Source of the DNA: Thalassospira sp. HJ
GTDB taxonomy: Bacteria; Pseudomonadota; Alphaproteobacteria; Rhodospirillales; Thalassospiraceae
Direction: 5' to 3'
Assembly: GCF_000948415.1 (NCBI RefSeq)
Contig: NZ_JYII01000017.1
Coordinates: forward strand, 33,435 to 97,434
Length of the DNA stretch: 64,000 nt
Part shown: one piece after another, positions 25,884 through 33,771 of the stretch
Layout of the letters: every line of letters starts with the position of its first letter
Numbering within the stretch: position 1 is the first letter of the stretch
Translations under genes and position numbers: made by a program
Notes under the pieces: generated by a model
Databases searched by the model: none
What the model saw: the letters and a program-made list of their open reading frames with translations, nothing else
What the model was told of the DNA's origin: nothing

Positions 25884-28625
25884 TCACCGTGACGTGCGGT
25901 TCTGCCAGCGGCGCAAGACCGCCTTTTCAATCTCGACCAGGACAAAGACGCTAAAGCCGACACCAACCGCCATCGCCCAGCCAAGCGGCGGGATGGCGAC
26001 ACTTTCAAACAGATACTGCATCGGCGGGGCATAGGTGTAGATCAGCTGGAAAATCACGACCAGTGCCACCGCGATCAATACCGGTCGACTGCCGACAAGC
26101 CCCTGTCGATTGACGGCTGATGCGGTGAGGAAGCGGGCATTGAACAGATAGAACAGTTCGAACATGACAAGCGTGTTGACCGCCACCGTGCGCGAGACTT
26201 CAAGATCAGCACCCCGGTTCTGGAACCAGACGAACACCCCGAATGTCCCGGCGACAAGAATGAGCGAGACAAAAACCGTCCGCCAGATCAGAAAGCCTGA
26301 CAGCAGGGGCGCATCGCGCCTGCGCGGTTGACGCTTCATGACATTGTCTTCGGCAGGTTCGAACGCGAGTGCCAAGGCCAGCGTGACCGCTGTGATCATA
26401 TTGACCCAGAGGATTTGCGGGGCGGTGATCGGCAGCAACTGCCCCAAGGCCAGCGCCATGACAATCGTCAGGGCCTCCCCGCCGCTGCTGGGCAGGATGA
26501 ACAGGATCGATTTGACGAGGTTGTCATAGACTGTGCGGCCTTCCTCGACCGCAGCGGCGATGGAGGCGAAATTATCATCGACCAGCACCATTTCGGCGGC
26601 TTCCTTGGCGGCCTCGTTGCCCTTCTGGCCCATGGCAACGCCGACATCGGCGCGTTTGAGTGCCGGGGCATCATTGACGCCATCGCCGGTCATGGCAACG
26701 ACATGGCCTTCGGCCTGCAGGGCCTTGACCAGACGGAGTTTATGTTCGGGACTGGTGCGGGCAAAAACATGCGATTGGCTGGCGACATCACGCAAGGCGG
26801 CGTCATCAAGCCCGTCAAGCTCATGACCGCTCACCACCCGTTCGCCATCCCCAAGCCCCAGTTGCCGGGCAATCGCGCCGGCGGTAATGGCATGATCGCC
26901 GGTGATCATTTTAACCGCGATCCCGGCAGCCCGGCATCTGGCGACAGCAGCGATGGCTTCTTCGCGCGGCGGATCGACAAGGCCATACAGACCGATCAGA
27001 ACCAGATCCTGTTTGACGTCATCAAAGACCAGCTGGTGATGGCCGTTATGGGTCGGGCGGAAAGCCAGTGCGAGAACCCGCTGACCGTTTTCGGCCATTT
27101 CCTGCATGCGGGCTTCCCAATAGGGACGGTCAAGGACTTCCTGAAACTCCGGCCCGCCTTGCGAGCTGCACATACCCAGAATACGTTCCGGCGCGCCTTT
27201 GACATAGATGAAGCCGTGGCCTTCGGCATGGTGATGCAGGGTCGCCATGAAACGATGTTCGGATTCAAACGGGATGACATCATGGCGCGGCAACAGACGA
27301 TTTTCCGCGCCCGGTTCCAGTTCTGCCTTCATGGCAAGGGCGACCAGCGCGCCTTCGGTCGGATCGCCATCGACCGACCACTGACCATCCGTTTCATGCA
27401 GACCGGCATCACTGCACAGCAACGCCCCGCGGGCCATTTCGGTCAGGCCCGGATGATCTGCCAGCGTGACCGGCTTGCCGTCCAGCTCAAAGCCGCCCTC
27501 GGGGCGATAGCCGGTGCCGGTCACAGCATAAAGATGCTTGCCAGTGGCAAGGGACTGCACCGTCATTTCATTGCGCGTCAGCGTCCCGGTCTTATCCGAG
27601 CAGATCACACTGACCGAGCCCAAGGCCTCCACCACCGGCAGGCGGCGAATGATTGCACGCCGCGATGCCATGCGCTGCACCCCGGTGGCAAGCGCAATGG
27701 TCATGATGGCAGGCAGGCCTTCGGGGATGGCGGCGACCGCCAATGCGACCGCCCCGACAAACATATCCGCCGCCCCGCGCCCATGCACCCACACCCCAAT
27801 GGCAAAGGTGACAAAGGCCACCGCCATGATCGCGGCACTGAGCTTTCGCCCGAAGGTCGACATTTGGCGCAAAAGCGGCGTGGTGAGCGTGGTGACTTCG
27901 GACAGAAGCGCACTGATGCGCCCGATTTCGGTTTTGGGCCCGGTAGCGACGACCACGCCACAGCCCTGCCCGTGGGTGACCATGGTGCCGGAATAGGCCA
28001 TGGAAAACCGATCACCAAGGGCGGCGCCCTCTGCCACCGGGGAAACGGCCTTGTCGACGGGGACAGATTCGCCCGTCAGAATTGCTTCCTGAATTTGCAG
28101 GCCCTTGACCCGGATCAGGCGCAAATCGGCCGGGACCTTATCGCCCGATTGCAGATGGACGACATCGCCGGGCACGACATTTTCGGCGGGAATTTCGGTC
28201 TTGCGCCCGCCGCGCTCAACGATGGCGGCAAGCGACAGCATATTGCGGATCGCCTCAAGTGCGCTTTCCGCCCGGCCTTCCTGAACAAAGCCGATGATGG
28301 CATTGATCACCACCACCGCCAGAATGACAGAGGTATCGACCCAATGCGCCAAGGCCCCTGTGACAAGAGCTGCTAAAAGCAGGACATAAATCAGCACATT
28401 GTTAAATTGAGACAAAAACCGGATCAGCGGCCCGCGCCGACGTGGCGGGTCCAGACGATTGGGGCCATACTCCGCCAGACGCGATGATGCTTGCTCTGCA
28501 TCAAGGCCTTGCGGGCTTGTCTGGAAACCCTCCAAAACCTGCTCGGCAGGTAAAGCGTGCCAGGGCCGGTCTGTTTGCACCGGGTTCTTGGAAATCTCGG
28601 CAGGTTTGGCGGCGACTTTGTTCAT
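25884..28625 (-). CDS. Cation-translocating P-type ATPase, type II
   Basis: A 913-residue P-type ATPase with an N-terminal cation-ATPase domain (WHALPAEQVLEGF), actuator motif TGES, membrane helix 4 motif AAIPEGLPAI, phosphorylation site SDKTGTLTRNEMTV, KGAPERIL in the nucleotide domain and TGDGVNDAPALKRADVGVAMG hinge, then a C-terminal block of membrane helices. PEGLP and overall order place it with the Ca2+/Na+/Mg2+ type II pumps (CtpF/MgtA-like); the transported ion cannot be fixed from sequence alone. It stands alone, with tRNA-Leu upstream. Confidence 0.92.
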   Translation of the reverse strand: MNKVAAKPAEISKNPVQTDRPWHALPAEQVLEGFQTSPQGLDAEQASSRLAEYGPNRLDPPRRRGPLIRFLSQFNNVLIYVLLLAALVTGALAHWVDTSVILAVVVINAIIGFVQEGRAESALEAIRNMLSLAAIVERGGRKTEIPAENVVPGDVVHLQSGDKVPADLRLIRVKGLQIQEAILTGESVPVDKAVSPVAEGAALGDRFSMAYSGTMVTHGQGCGVVVATGPKTEIGRISALLSEVTTLTTPLLRQMSTFGRKLSAAIMAVAFVTFAIGVWVHGRGAADMFVGAVALAVAAIPEGLPAIMTIALATGVQRMASRRAIIRRLPVVEALGSVSVICSDKTGTLTRNEMTVQSLATGKHLYAVTGTGYRPEGGFELDGKPVTLADHPGLTEMARGALLCSDAGLHETDGQWSVDGDPTEGALVALAMKAELEPGAENRLLPRHDVIPFESEHRFMATLHHHAEGHGFIYVKGAPERILGMCSSQGGPEFQEVLDRPYWEARMQEMAENGQRVLALAFRPTHNGHHQLVFDDVKQDLVLIGLYGLVDPPREEAIAAVARCRAAGIAVKMITGDHAITAGAIARQLGLGDGERVVSGHELDGLDDAALRDVASQSHVFARTSPEHKLRLVKALQAEGHVVAMTGDGVNDAPALKRADVGVAMGQKGNEAAKEAAEMVLVDDNFASIAAAVEEGRTVYDNLVKSILFILPSSGGEALTIVMALALGQLLPITAPQILWVNMITAVTLALALAFEPAEDNVMKRQPRRRDAPLLSGFLIWRTVFVSLILVAGTFGVFVWFQNRGADLEVSRTVAVNTLVMFELFYLFNARFLTASAVNRQGLVGSRPVLIAVALVVIFQLIYTYAPPMQYLFESVAIPPLGWAMAVGVGFSVFVLVEIEKAVLRRWQNRTSR

Positions 28626-28890
28626 GGCAATACTGGCCTGTTGATGGCGCGATCAGCACATCACAGATCCTATCGCACTGCAGCATCAGAGACAAGCAAG
28701 CCCCAAAACAATCATCAGGTTACGAAAAGTGCGGCAGCCGCAATGACGCCAAAGGCAATCAAATGAACCATCATCATTCTCCTGCGTTCATGATCAAACA
28801 AGCATCGCAGGATGAAATGCAAAGCAGAGGATTTCAGGGCGGGAATTCGACAATTTGATGCCGGGACCGCAAATGGGTCGACCGGTGCGC

Positions 28891-28977
28891 TGGTGCGGGC
28901 GGCCGGACTTGAACCGGCAAAGCCTTAGGGCTGACGGATTTTAAGTCCGCTGCGTTTACCAATTTCGCCACGCCCGC
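28891..28977 (-). tRNA. tRNA-Leu, anticodon TAA
   Basis: On the minus strand the acceptor stem GCGGGCG (28977-28971) pairs with CGCCCGC (28901-28895), followed by A and an encoded CCA. The anticodon stem-loop is GCGGA-CTTAAAA-TCCGT, giving TAA. The variable arm (CAGCCCTAAGGCT region) is long, as in class II tRNAs, and the T-loop reads GGTTCAAGTCC. Length 87 bases. Confidence 0.95.
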
Positions 28978-29152
28978 GACGCGCGTTGGAGCCGGCCAGA
29001 GCCGGTGCAAAGCGTTCTAGCGCGGCTTGGTTTTTGACGCAACATTCTATTGGCCCAGATCACAACCTTTGCCACGCGTTTGGCCGTTCGAGCAGCAATG
29101 GGGCAGAACTGCCCGCCTTTCTCCACATTCCGTGCATTTTCCTCTGTCACGC

Positions 29153-29420
29153 TAGGGTCAGGTCACATTGATTTGGTTTAAATGGTTGACCGGATTTGTG
29201 CGGATACGCGGAGCAAAGCGGCAGGAAGATATGTATCTTTCAAGGTTTTGCGACAAAGTAGACCGTGCAAATCCGGTCAATCCGAAGGACAGACGTTATG
29301 TTTGCGAACTCCTGCGTCAAACCCCTTGGCCGGGATACCGACCCGCTCTGCGGGCTTTTCCTTGGATTTCACAAACATAACGTCTGCCATTCAAATCAAA
29401 TTAATGAGGCCTGACCCTTA
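29153..29420. repeat. Nested-palindrome element, MITE- or REP-like
   Basis: Outer inverted repeats of 32 bases (29154-29185 and 29387-29418; 27 of 32 match, both ending in AGGGTCAGG) enclose two independent hairpins of almost equal size. Hairpin A has arms 29186-29201 and 29265-29280 (TTGACCGGATTTG core, 14 of 16). Hairpin B has perfect 14-base arms AGACGTTATGTTTG (29291-29304) and CAAACATAACGTCT (29372-29385). The whole folds as a three-way junction in either strand. There is no credible gene inside and no clear target duplication. It fills most of the 475-base gap between the tRNA and the next gene. Confidence 0.75.
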
Positions 29421-29452
29421 TAACTGACCAGAACAGAGATGTTTAACGTCAG

Positions 29453-30856
29453 ATGCACAGGCCTTTTCAAACTGCCGTGATTGCCACGGTCTGTCTGGCG
29501 GCCATCGCCTATGTCATTCGCCGCGAGACAAGTCAGCCTCCCATCATAACGCAGGCCCTGGCCAGCGATGATGGCGCGCGCCCGGATGCGCCGGTTTTGC
29601 GCAACAAGACTACGACACGCAGCGAAAACCAGCGCCGCCATATGAACCGGCTTTATGACAAGATGGATGAAGACCTTTATGACAGCCGGGTCGCACCGCT
29701 GCTGTTTGATGGTTATGTCTCTCCACCGCAACAGGCGACCGAACATCTGCAGTTTGGCACCGGCACACCGACGCCCAGTGAAATTCTGGCCGGCCGGAGC
29801 GCGCTTTCATCGCTGGCGCGCAGGCTGGACCTTGATAGTGCGGCGGGCACTTTCCCCGCGCAGTCGCGCAGTGCGCATGCCCCGATCAGCATCTGGCTTG
29901 CGGGTAATCATTCCGAACTTGAAAACCGCATTACCGGGTCGGGCTATGACCCGGGCTTAAGTGGTGACACCATCTCGATTGATAGTGGTGTGGATTATCT
30001 GGTGGATGACGGGCTGGTGCTGGGCCTTGGTATTGGCTGGGGCAGCACGGTTGGAGAATCCGGCACCCGGCAATTGCATTACCGCGAAAACAACCTGGCC
30101 CTGTCGCCCTATTTCGTGTCGCGCGTCACGGACTGGTTTAACCTGCGCGGCAGCATCAGCCTCGGTCAAAGTACCATTTCCCAATCGCCGATTGGCACCG
30201 TGCCCGATAATCTGCGTTACGCCGAAACGCTTGATAGCACCAGCATTTCAAACAGCATCGGGTTTGGGTCCAATTACGAATTCGGTGCGGTGCCACTAAG
30301 CATTCAGCTTGATGGCGATGTGATCACGGCACGCGAATATGTTGATGCCGCGCGCGCAACAGATGGCGGGCTTGTGGCGGGCAGCACGGCGACCACGCAG
30401 CTTTTTGATGCCTCGGTCGAGGCGCGCTATCGCCTTGCCCTTGGCAATCATCAGATCATCCCGTTTGCCGGACAGGAAGAGACGATCTCGCTTCTGAACC
30501 AGAATTACGGCCGCAGCGGATCGACCCGATATTATGCCGGATCGGAATATGCCTATGACCCGTTAAACTTCGATCTCAGCATTCAGGGCTTTCGCGATAT
30601 TGCCACCGGGGCCGAGGACATTACCGGCATTCGATCAGAATTCTCGCTGGTCCATGATGTTGCCCGGTCCTCGATGACGCTTGAGCCTTTTGTCAGTGTC
30701 GAGAGCACCAATCTTTATCTCGATACCGGTGGCGGCATTACCCAACAGTGGGGCCGCTTCCCGGCCAGTGTCAGTTTCGAGCTGCGGCGCAAGCTGACCT
30801 ATGAAGTGGCACACGGGGATTATACCGGGCTTCTCACCATAGATGTGCCGTTCTAG
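29453..30856 (+). CDS. Putative outer-membrane beta-barrel protein
   Basis: A 467-residue protein with an N-terminal hydrophobic signal (TAVIATVCLAAIAYVI), a linker of about 130 residues, and from about residue 160 alternating amphipathic strands (VDYLVDDGLVLGLGIGWGST, LALSPYFVSRVTDWFNLRGSISLG) ending in IDVPF with a terminal Phe. This is the pattern of an autotransporter-type or other outer-membrane barrel. No passenger domain of note is present. It begins 33 bases after the nested-palindrome element, which may carry or displace its promoter. No specific family is recognised. Confidence 0.7.
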   Translation: MHRPFQTAVIATVCLAAIAYVIRRETSQPPIITQALASDDGARPDAPVLRNKTTTRSENQRRHMNRLYDKMDEDLYDSRVAPLLFDGYVSPPQQATEHLQFGTGTPTPSEILAGRSALSSLARRLDLDSAAGTFPAQSRSAHAPISIWLAGNHSELENRITGSGYDPGLSGDTISIDSGVDYLVDDGLVLGLGIGWGSTVGESGTRQLHYRENNLALSPYFVSRVTDWFNLRGSISLGQSTISQSPIGTVPDNLRYAETLDSTSISNSIGFGSNYEFGAVPLSIQLDGDVITAREYVDAARATDGGLVAGSTATTQLFDASVEARYRLALGNHQIIPFAGQEETISLLNQNYGRSGSTRYYAGSEYAYDPLNFDLSIQGFRDIATGAEDITGIRSEFSLVHDVARSSMTLEPFVSVESTNLYLDTGGGITQQWGRFPASVSFELRRKLTYEVAHGDYTGLLTIDVPF

Positions 30857-30991
30857 ACGCCACCAGCCGAATGCGTGCGCAAAATGTGATCGCATTCGCA
30901 TCACGGCATCATCTTGCTATTGGCGAGACCCGCGCTGACAGGTAGGGTGCACAACAAATAACGTTACCCCGCAATTCCATCAGGCTGCGCC

Positions 30992-31678
30992 ATGACCAAA
31001 CCAGATCAGATTGCCGCAAACAGTGCACAGGACAATGATCCGACACCGCCGGTTTTCGACAAGGCATTCCAGAAGCAGTTCATTGATTTGTTGCTGTGGC
31101 GGCGTGATGTCCGGCGTTTTCGTACTGACCCGATCCCGCAGGAAGACATCGACGATCTGATCAAGGAAGCCTGTCTGGCGCCGTCGGTTGGCAACTGTCA
31201 GCCATGGCGCTTTGTGAAGGTCAATGATCCCGAGCGCCGCAAATCAATCCGCGACAGTTTCGAACGCGCCAATAACGAGGCGCTGAATGACTATCACGGG
31301 GAGCGCGCCAAGCTTTATGCGTCGCTTAAGCTTCAGGGCATGGATCAGGCGCCGGTACAGCTGGCTGTCTTTGCCGATGAAGAAACCGAAGCCGGTATGG
31401 GGCTGGGGCGCAAGACCATGCCCGAAATGCTTGATTATTCGGCGGTGGCGGCGGTGCAGTTGCTGTGGCTGGCCGCGCGCGTCAAGGGCATCGGGGTTGG
31501 CTGGGTTTCGATCCTTGAGCCCGATGTTGTTGGCAAAACGCTTGATGTGCCAGATCACTGGCGGCTGATTGCCTATCTTTGCATTGGCTATCCGGAACAG
31601 GATCACGTCGTGCCCGAACTGGTGCGTGAAGGCTGGCAGGATCGCATTGATCCCGACGCGCTCACACTTGAACGCTGA
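30992..31678 (+). CDS. bluB: 5,6-dimethylbenzimidazole synthase BluB
   Basis: A 228-residue flavin-destroying nitroreductase-fold enzyme. The N-terminal RRDVRRFRTDPIP, the APSVGNCQPWRFV active-site segment, and GLGRKTMPEMLDYSAVAAVQLLWLAAR with GIGVGWVSIL are the BluB signatures. It converts FMNH2 and O2 to 5,6-dimethylbenzimidazole, the lower ligand of cobalamin. No B12 riboswitch is visible in its 135-base upstream gap. Functionally it connects to the B12-dependent methylmalonyl-CoA mutase at 57693-61897. A two-helix membrane protein follows 36 bases later. Confidence 0.92.
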   Translation: MTKPDQIAANSAQDNDPTPPVFDKAFQKQFIDLLLWRRDVRRFRTDPIPQEDIDDLIKEACLAPSVGNCQPWRFVKVNDPERRKSIRDSFERANNEALNDYHGERAKLYASLKLQGMDQAPVQLAVFADEETEAGMGLGRKTMPEMLDYSAVAAVQLLWLAARVKGIGVGWVSILEPDVVGKTLDVPDHWRLIAYLCIGYPEQDHVVPELVREGWQDRIDPDALTLER

Positions 31679-31714
31679 TCGGCAAAACAGGTTTCAGAAC
31701 ACAAGGAAGACAGA

Positions 31715-31969
31715 ATGTCTGGCGAACAAGGCCACCCGAACAATCCCGAACAGCCGCAACAGAAAAAGGGCCTGTCGAACGGGGTCTATTTCAAGATCAT
31801 GGGTTATCTTCTGACCGCAGGTTGGGTCGGGTTCATTCTTGCGGCATCAGGCGGGGATTCAAGCCACCCGCTGTTTGATTATATCTTTATCGTGCCGCTG
31901 GCGGGCTGGATCATCGGCATGTTGGTCGCGCGCGTGATTGCCAAGAAGTCGGGTGCGGACCGGCCATAA
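31715..31969 (+). CDS. Small two-helix membrane protein
   Basis: An 84-residue protein with a polar N-terminus rich in Gln/Pro (GHPNNPEQPQQKKG) and two membrane helices (FKIMGYLLTAGWVGFILAAS and FDYIFIVPLAGWIIGMLVARVI) ending in basic residues. AAGGAAG gives a good ribosome binding site. It probably shares the bluB transcript and ends just before a strong terminator. It recalls AtpI/AtpZ-like small proteins in outline only; I do not assign a function. Confidence 0.7.
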   Translation: MSGEQGHPNNPEQPQQKKGLSNGVYFKIMGYLLTAGWVGFILAASGGDSSHPLFDYIFIVPLAGWIIGMLVARVIAKKSGADRP

Positions 31970-31988
31970 GGCAGATCATCAAACTCCG

Positions 31989-32017
31989 AAAAGGCGCCAC
32001 CGGTTGGCGCCTTTTTT
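31989..32017. terminator. Bidirectional terminator
   Basis: AAAAGGCGCCA / TGGCGCCTTTTTT hairpin with a CCGGT loop between two convergent genes. T-runs exist on both strands; the stop codon of the minus-strand gene lies in its right edge. Confidence 0.9.
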
Positions 32018-32360
32018 AATGCCGGTCACCTGAATTGCGATTGCGTGTGCGTTCATCGCGGTAGCGGTCATCATCGGAAAAACCACCCATGGTCATGATG
32101 CCGATGCCAAGGCTAATGCCGCCAAAGGTCACAAACAGGCCAAAGAACAACAGGAAGATAAAGATCGGTGCATCCCGCGACGACATTGCCAAGGTATAGA
32201 TCCCGCCGATATCGAAAAACAGCACCAGCGCCCCGAAGACCAGTGCGCCGAACCCGCCATAGGCCGTGTGTTCGATCATAAATTTCACAATCGAGCGTGC
32301 TTCGCGCGCGGCCTGACTGTTGCGCGCATCATGATGCGGATCGTGGTTCTGGTCAGTCAT
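32016..32360 (-). CDS. Small membrane protein of unknown function
   Basis: A 114-residue protein: charged His/Asp-rich N-terminus (NHDPHHDARNSQAAREAR), two membrane helices (YGGFGALVFGALVLFFDIGGIYTL and IFIFLLFFGLFVTFGGISLGIGIM) and an Arg/Asp-rich tail. GGGAAGAG precedes the ATG. It lies 70 bases downstream of the CinA-like gene on the same strand. No domain recognised. Confidence 0.7.
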   Translation of the reverse strand: MTDQNHDPHHDARNSQAAREARSIVKFMIEHTAYGGFGALVFGALVLFFDIGGIYTLAMSSRDAPIFIFLLFFGLFVTFGGISLGIGIMTMGGFSDDDRYRDERTRNRNSGDRH

Positions 32361-32430
32361 GTTCTCTTCCCGTCAAAAGGTCAGAACAATTCTAGACATG
32401 GCGAATGGCGATTACCTTGACCAAACGCAA

Positions 32431-33192
32431 TCAAACAGCGCCGGTATCTTCGATCACGTCCTTGCCACCTTCGATGATAGCAAGGCGGATGCGCTCTGAC
32501 GCCTGATTGACGTCATCAGGCTCTTCGCCACGCACCACCAATGTGGTGCCAAGCTTACCTTCGCGCAGGAACGGATAGGACCCGATATCGGTTGCCGGGA
32601 AATCACCCTGGATCTCGGCCAGCACCTTGGCGATCGTGCCTTCGGGGATGTAGCCGCCGACAGAGCGCGATACCATCGGCTTGCCACCGATCAACTGATG
32701 TTTGATGCCCTGGAACATGGCCTGCATGATCATCGGCACACCGGCCATGACATAGACATTTTCCATGCGGAAACCCGGTGCCTTGGAAATCGGGTTTTGC
32801 ACCAGTTCCGCCCCAACCGGAATGCGCGCCATACGCAGGCGCGCTTCATTGAGGTCTTCGGGGTTTTCATAATGGCTTTTGAGCAATTCGTGCGCATCTG
32901 CATTCAGCTCGATCTCAACGCCAAATGCCTTCGCAACACATTCAGACGTGATGTCGTCATGGGTCGGACCGATGCCGCCGGTGGTAAAGACGTAATCAAA
33001 CTTTGCCCGGCATTCATTGACCGTGGCAATGATGGTGTCTTCGATATCGGGGATCACGCGGGTTTCGGCCAGACGCACGCCAAGCGTATTCAGCTCTTCC
33101 GCCAGATAAGGCAGGTTCTTGTCATGGGTGCGGCCAGACAGGATTTCATTGCCGATAATAATCAGGCAGGCACGGACCGGATCAGACATCAT
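32431..33192 (-). CDS. CinA-like molybdopterin-binding (MoCF) domain protein
   Basis: A 253-residue protein of the competence/damage-inducible A type, consisting of the MoCF/MoaB-like N-terminal domain only (IIIGNEILSGRTHDKN, TTGGIGPTHDDITSE, VYVMAGVPMIMQAMF). The deamidase (PncC) domain found in full-length CinA is absent, so this is the short form common in alphaproteobacteria; it may act in nucleotide-pyrophosphate or NAD-metabolite repair. Two consecutive ATGs are possible starts. It is 62 bases downstream of the Nudix gene, and both plausibly belong to a nucleotide-repair operon. Confidence 0.88.
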   Translation of the reverse strand: MMSDPVRACLIIIGNEILSGRTHDKNLPYLAEELNTLGVRLAETRVIPDIEDTIIATVNECRAKFDYVFTTGGIGPTHDDITSECVAKAFGVEIELNADAHELLKSHYENPEDLNEARLRMARIPVGAELVQNPISKAPGFRMENVYVMAGVPMIMQAMFQGIKHQLIGGKPMVSRSVGGYIPEGTIAKVLAEIQGDFPATDIGSYPFLREGKLGTTLVVRGEEPDDVNQASERIRLAIIEGGKDVIEDTGAV

Positions 33193-33254
33193 AACCCCAC
33201 AACATCATTCAAATTCTTTTGCCCTGAACCATACGCCACAACGATGCGGCTGGC

Positions 33255-33716
33255 TCACAGGAAATCGCGCAGCATTGCCACAAGCGGCACATCAGCCGGC
33301 GGCATCGGATAATCGCCAAGGCGCACCGGGCGCACCCATTTCACCTGCTGGCCTTCCATCGGCGTGATGTCGCCTTTCCAGACGCGGCAGAGATAAAGCG
33401 GCATCATCAGATGGAAATCATCATAGGTGAAGGAGGCAAAGGTAAAGGGCGCCAGGCAGCTTTCGGTGATATCAATGCCAAGCTCTTCCTTGAGCTCGCG
33501 CACAAGCGCCATTTCGGGTGTTTCGCCCGCCTCGACCTTGCCACCGGGGAATTCCCAGAGGCCTGCCATGGATTTGCCTTCCGGGCGTTGGGCGATCAGC
33601 ACACGATGATCAATGTCGACCAGTGCCACGGCACTGACGAACACGGTTTTTTCCGGGATTTTACCCTGGCGCAGGTCAACCGACATGCAGCCTTTATCTG
33701 GTTGTTCTATTGTCAT
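33255..33716 (-). CDS. mutT: MutT-type Nudix hydrolase (8-oxo-dGTP diphosphatase)
   Basis: A 153-residue Nudix protein with the full box GGKVEAGETPEMALVRELKEELGI and flanking LIAQRPEGKSMAGLWEFPGG and WVRPVRLGDYPMPPADVPLV, the pattern of MutT 8-oxo-dGTP diphosphatases that keep oxidised guanine out of DNA. Internal ATG 33686 (MSVDLRQGKIPEKTVFV) has AAAGG four bases upstream and may be the true start; the first ATG has none. Other Nudix substrates cannot be excluded. Confidence 0.88.
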   Translation of the reverse strand: MTIEQPDKGCMSVDLRQGKIPEKTVFVSAVALVDIDHRVLIAQRPEGKSMAGLWEFPGGKVEAGETPEMALVRELKEELGIDITESCLAPFTFASFTYDDFHLMMPLYLCRVWKGDITPMEGQQVKWVRPVRLGDYPMPPADVPLVAMLRDFL

Positions 33717-33771
33717 GGCACTGTTTTATCGCGCCATCAAACCTTCGCCAAGAGCTGAAAGCATCGCGCCA

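Noticed and set aside
26328..28376. Open frame of 682 codons on the plus strand
   Set aside because: Antisense shadow of the P-type ATPase gene; its composition is the mirror of a GC-rich gene and it has no domain.
29183..29427. Open frames inside the nested-palindrome element
   Set aside because: They are products of the inverted-repeat arms, have no ribosome binding sites and resemble no protein.
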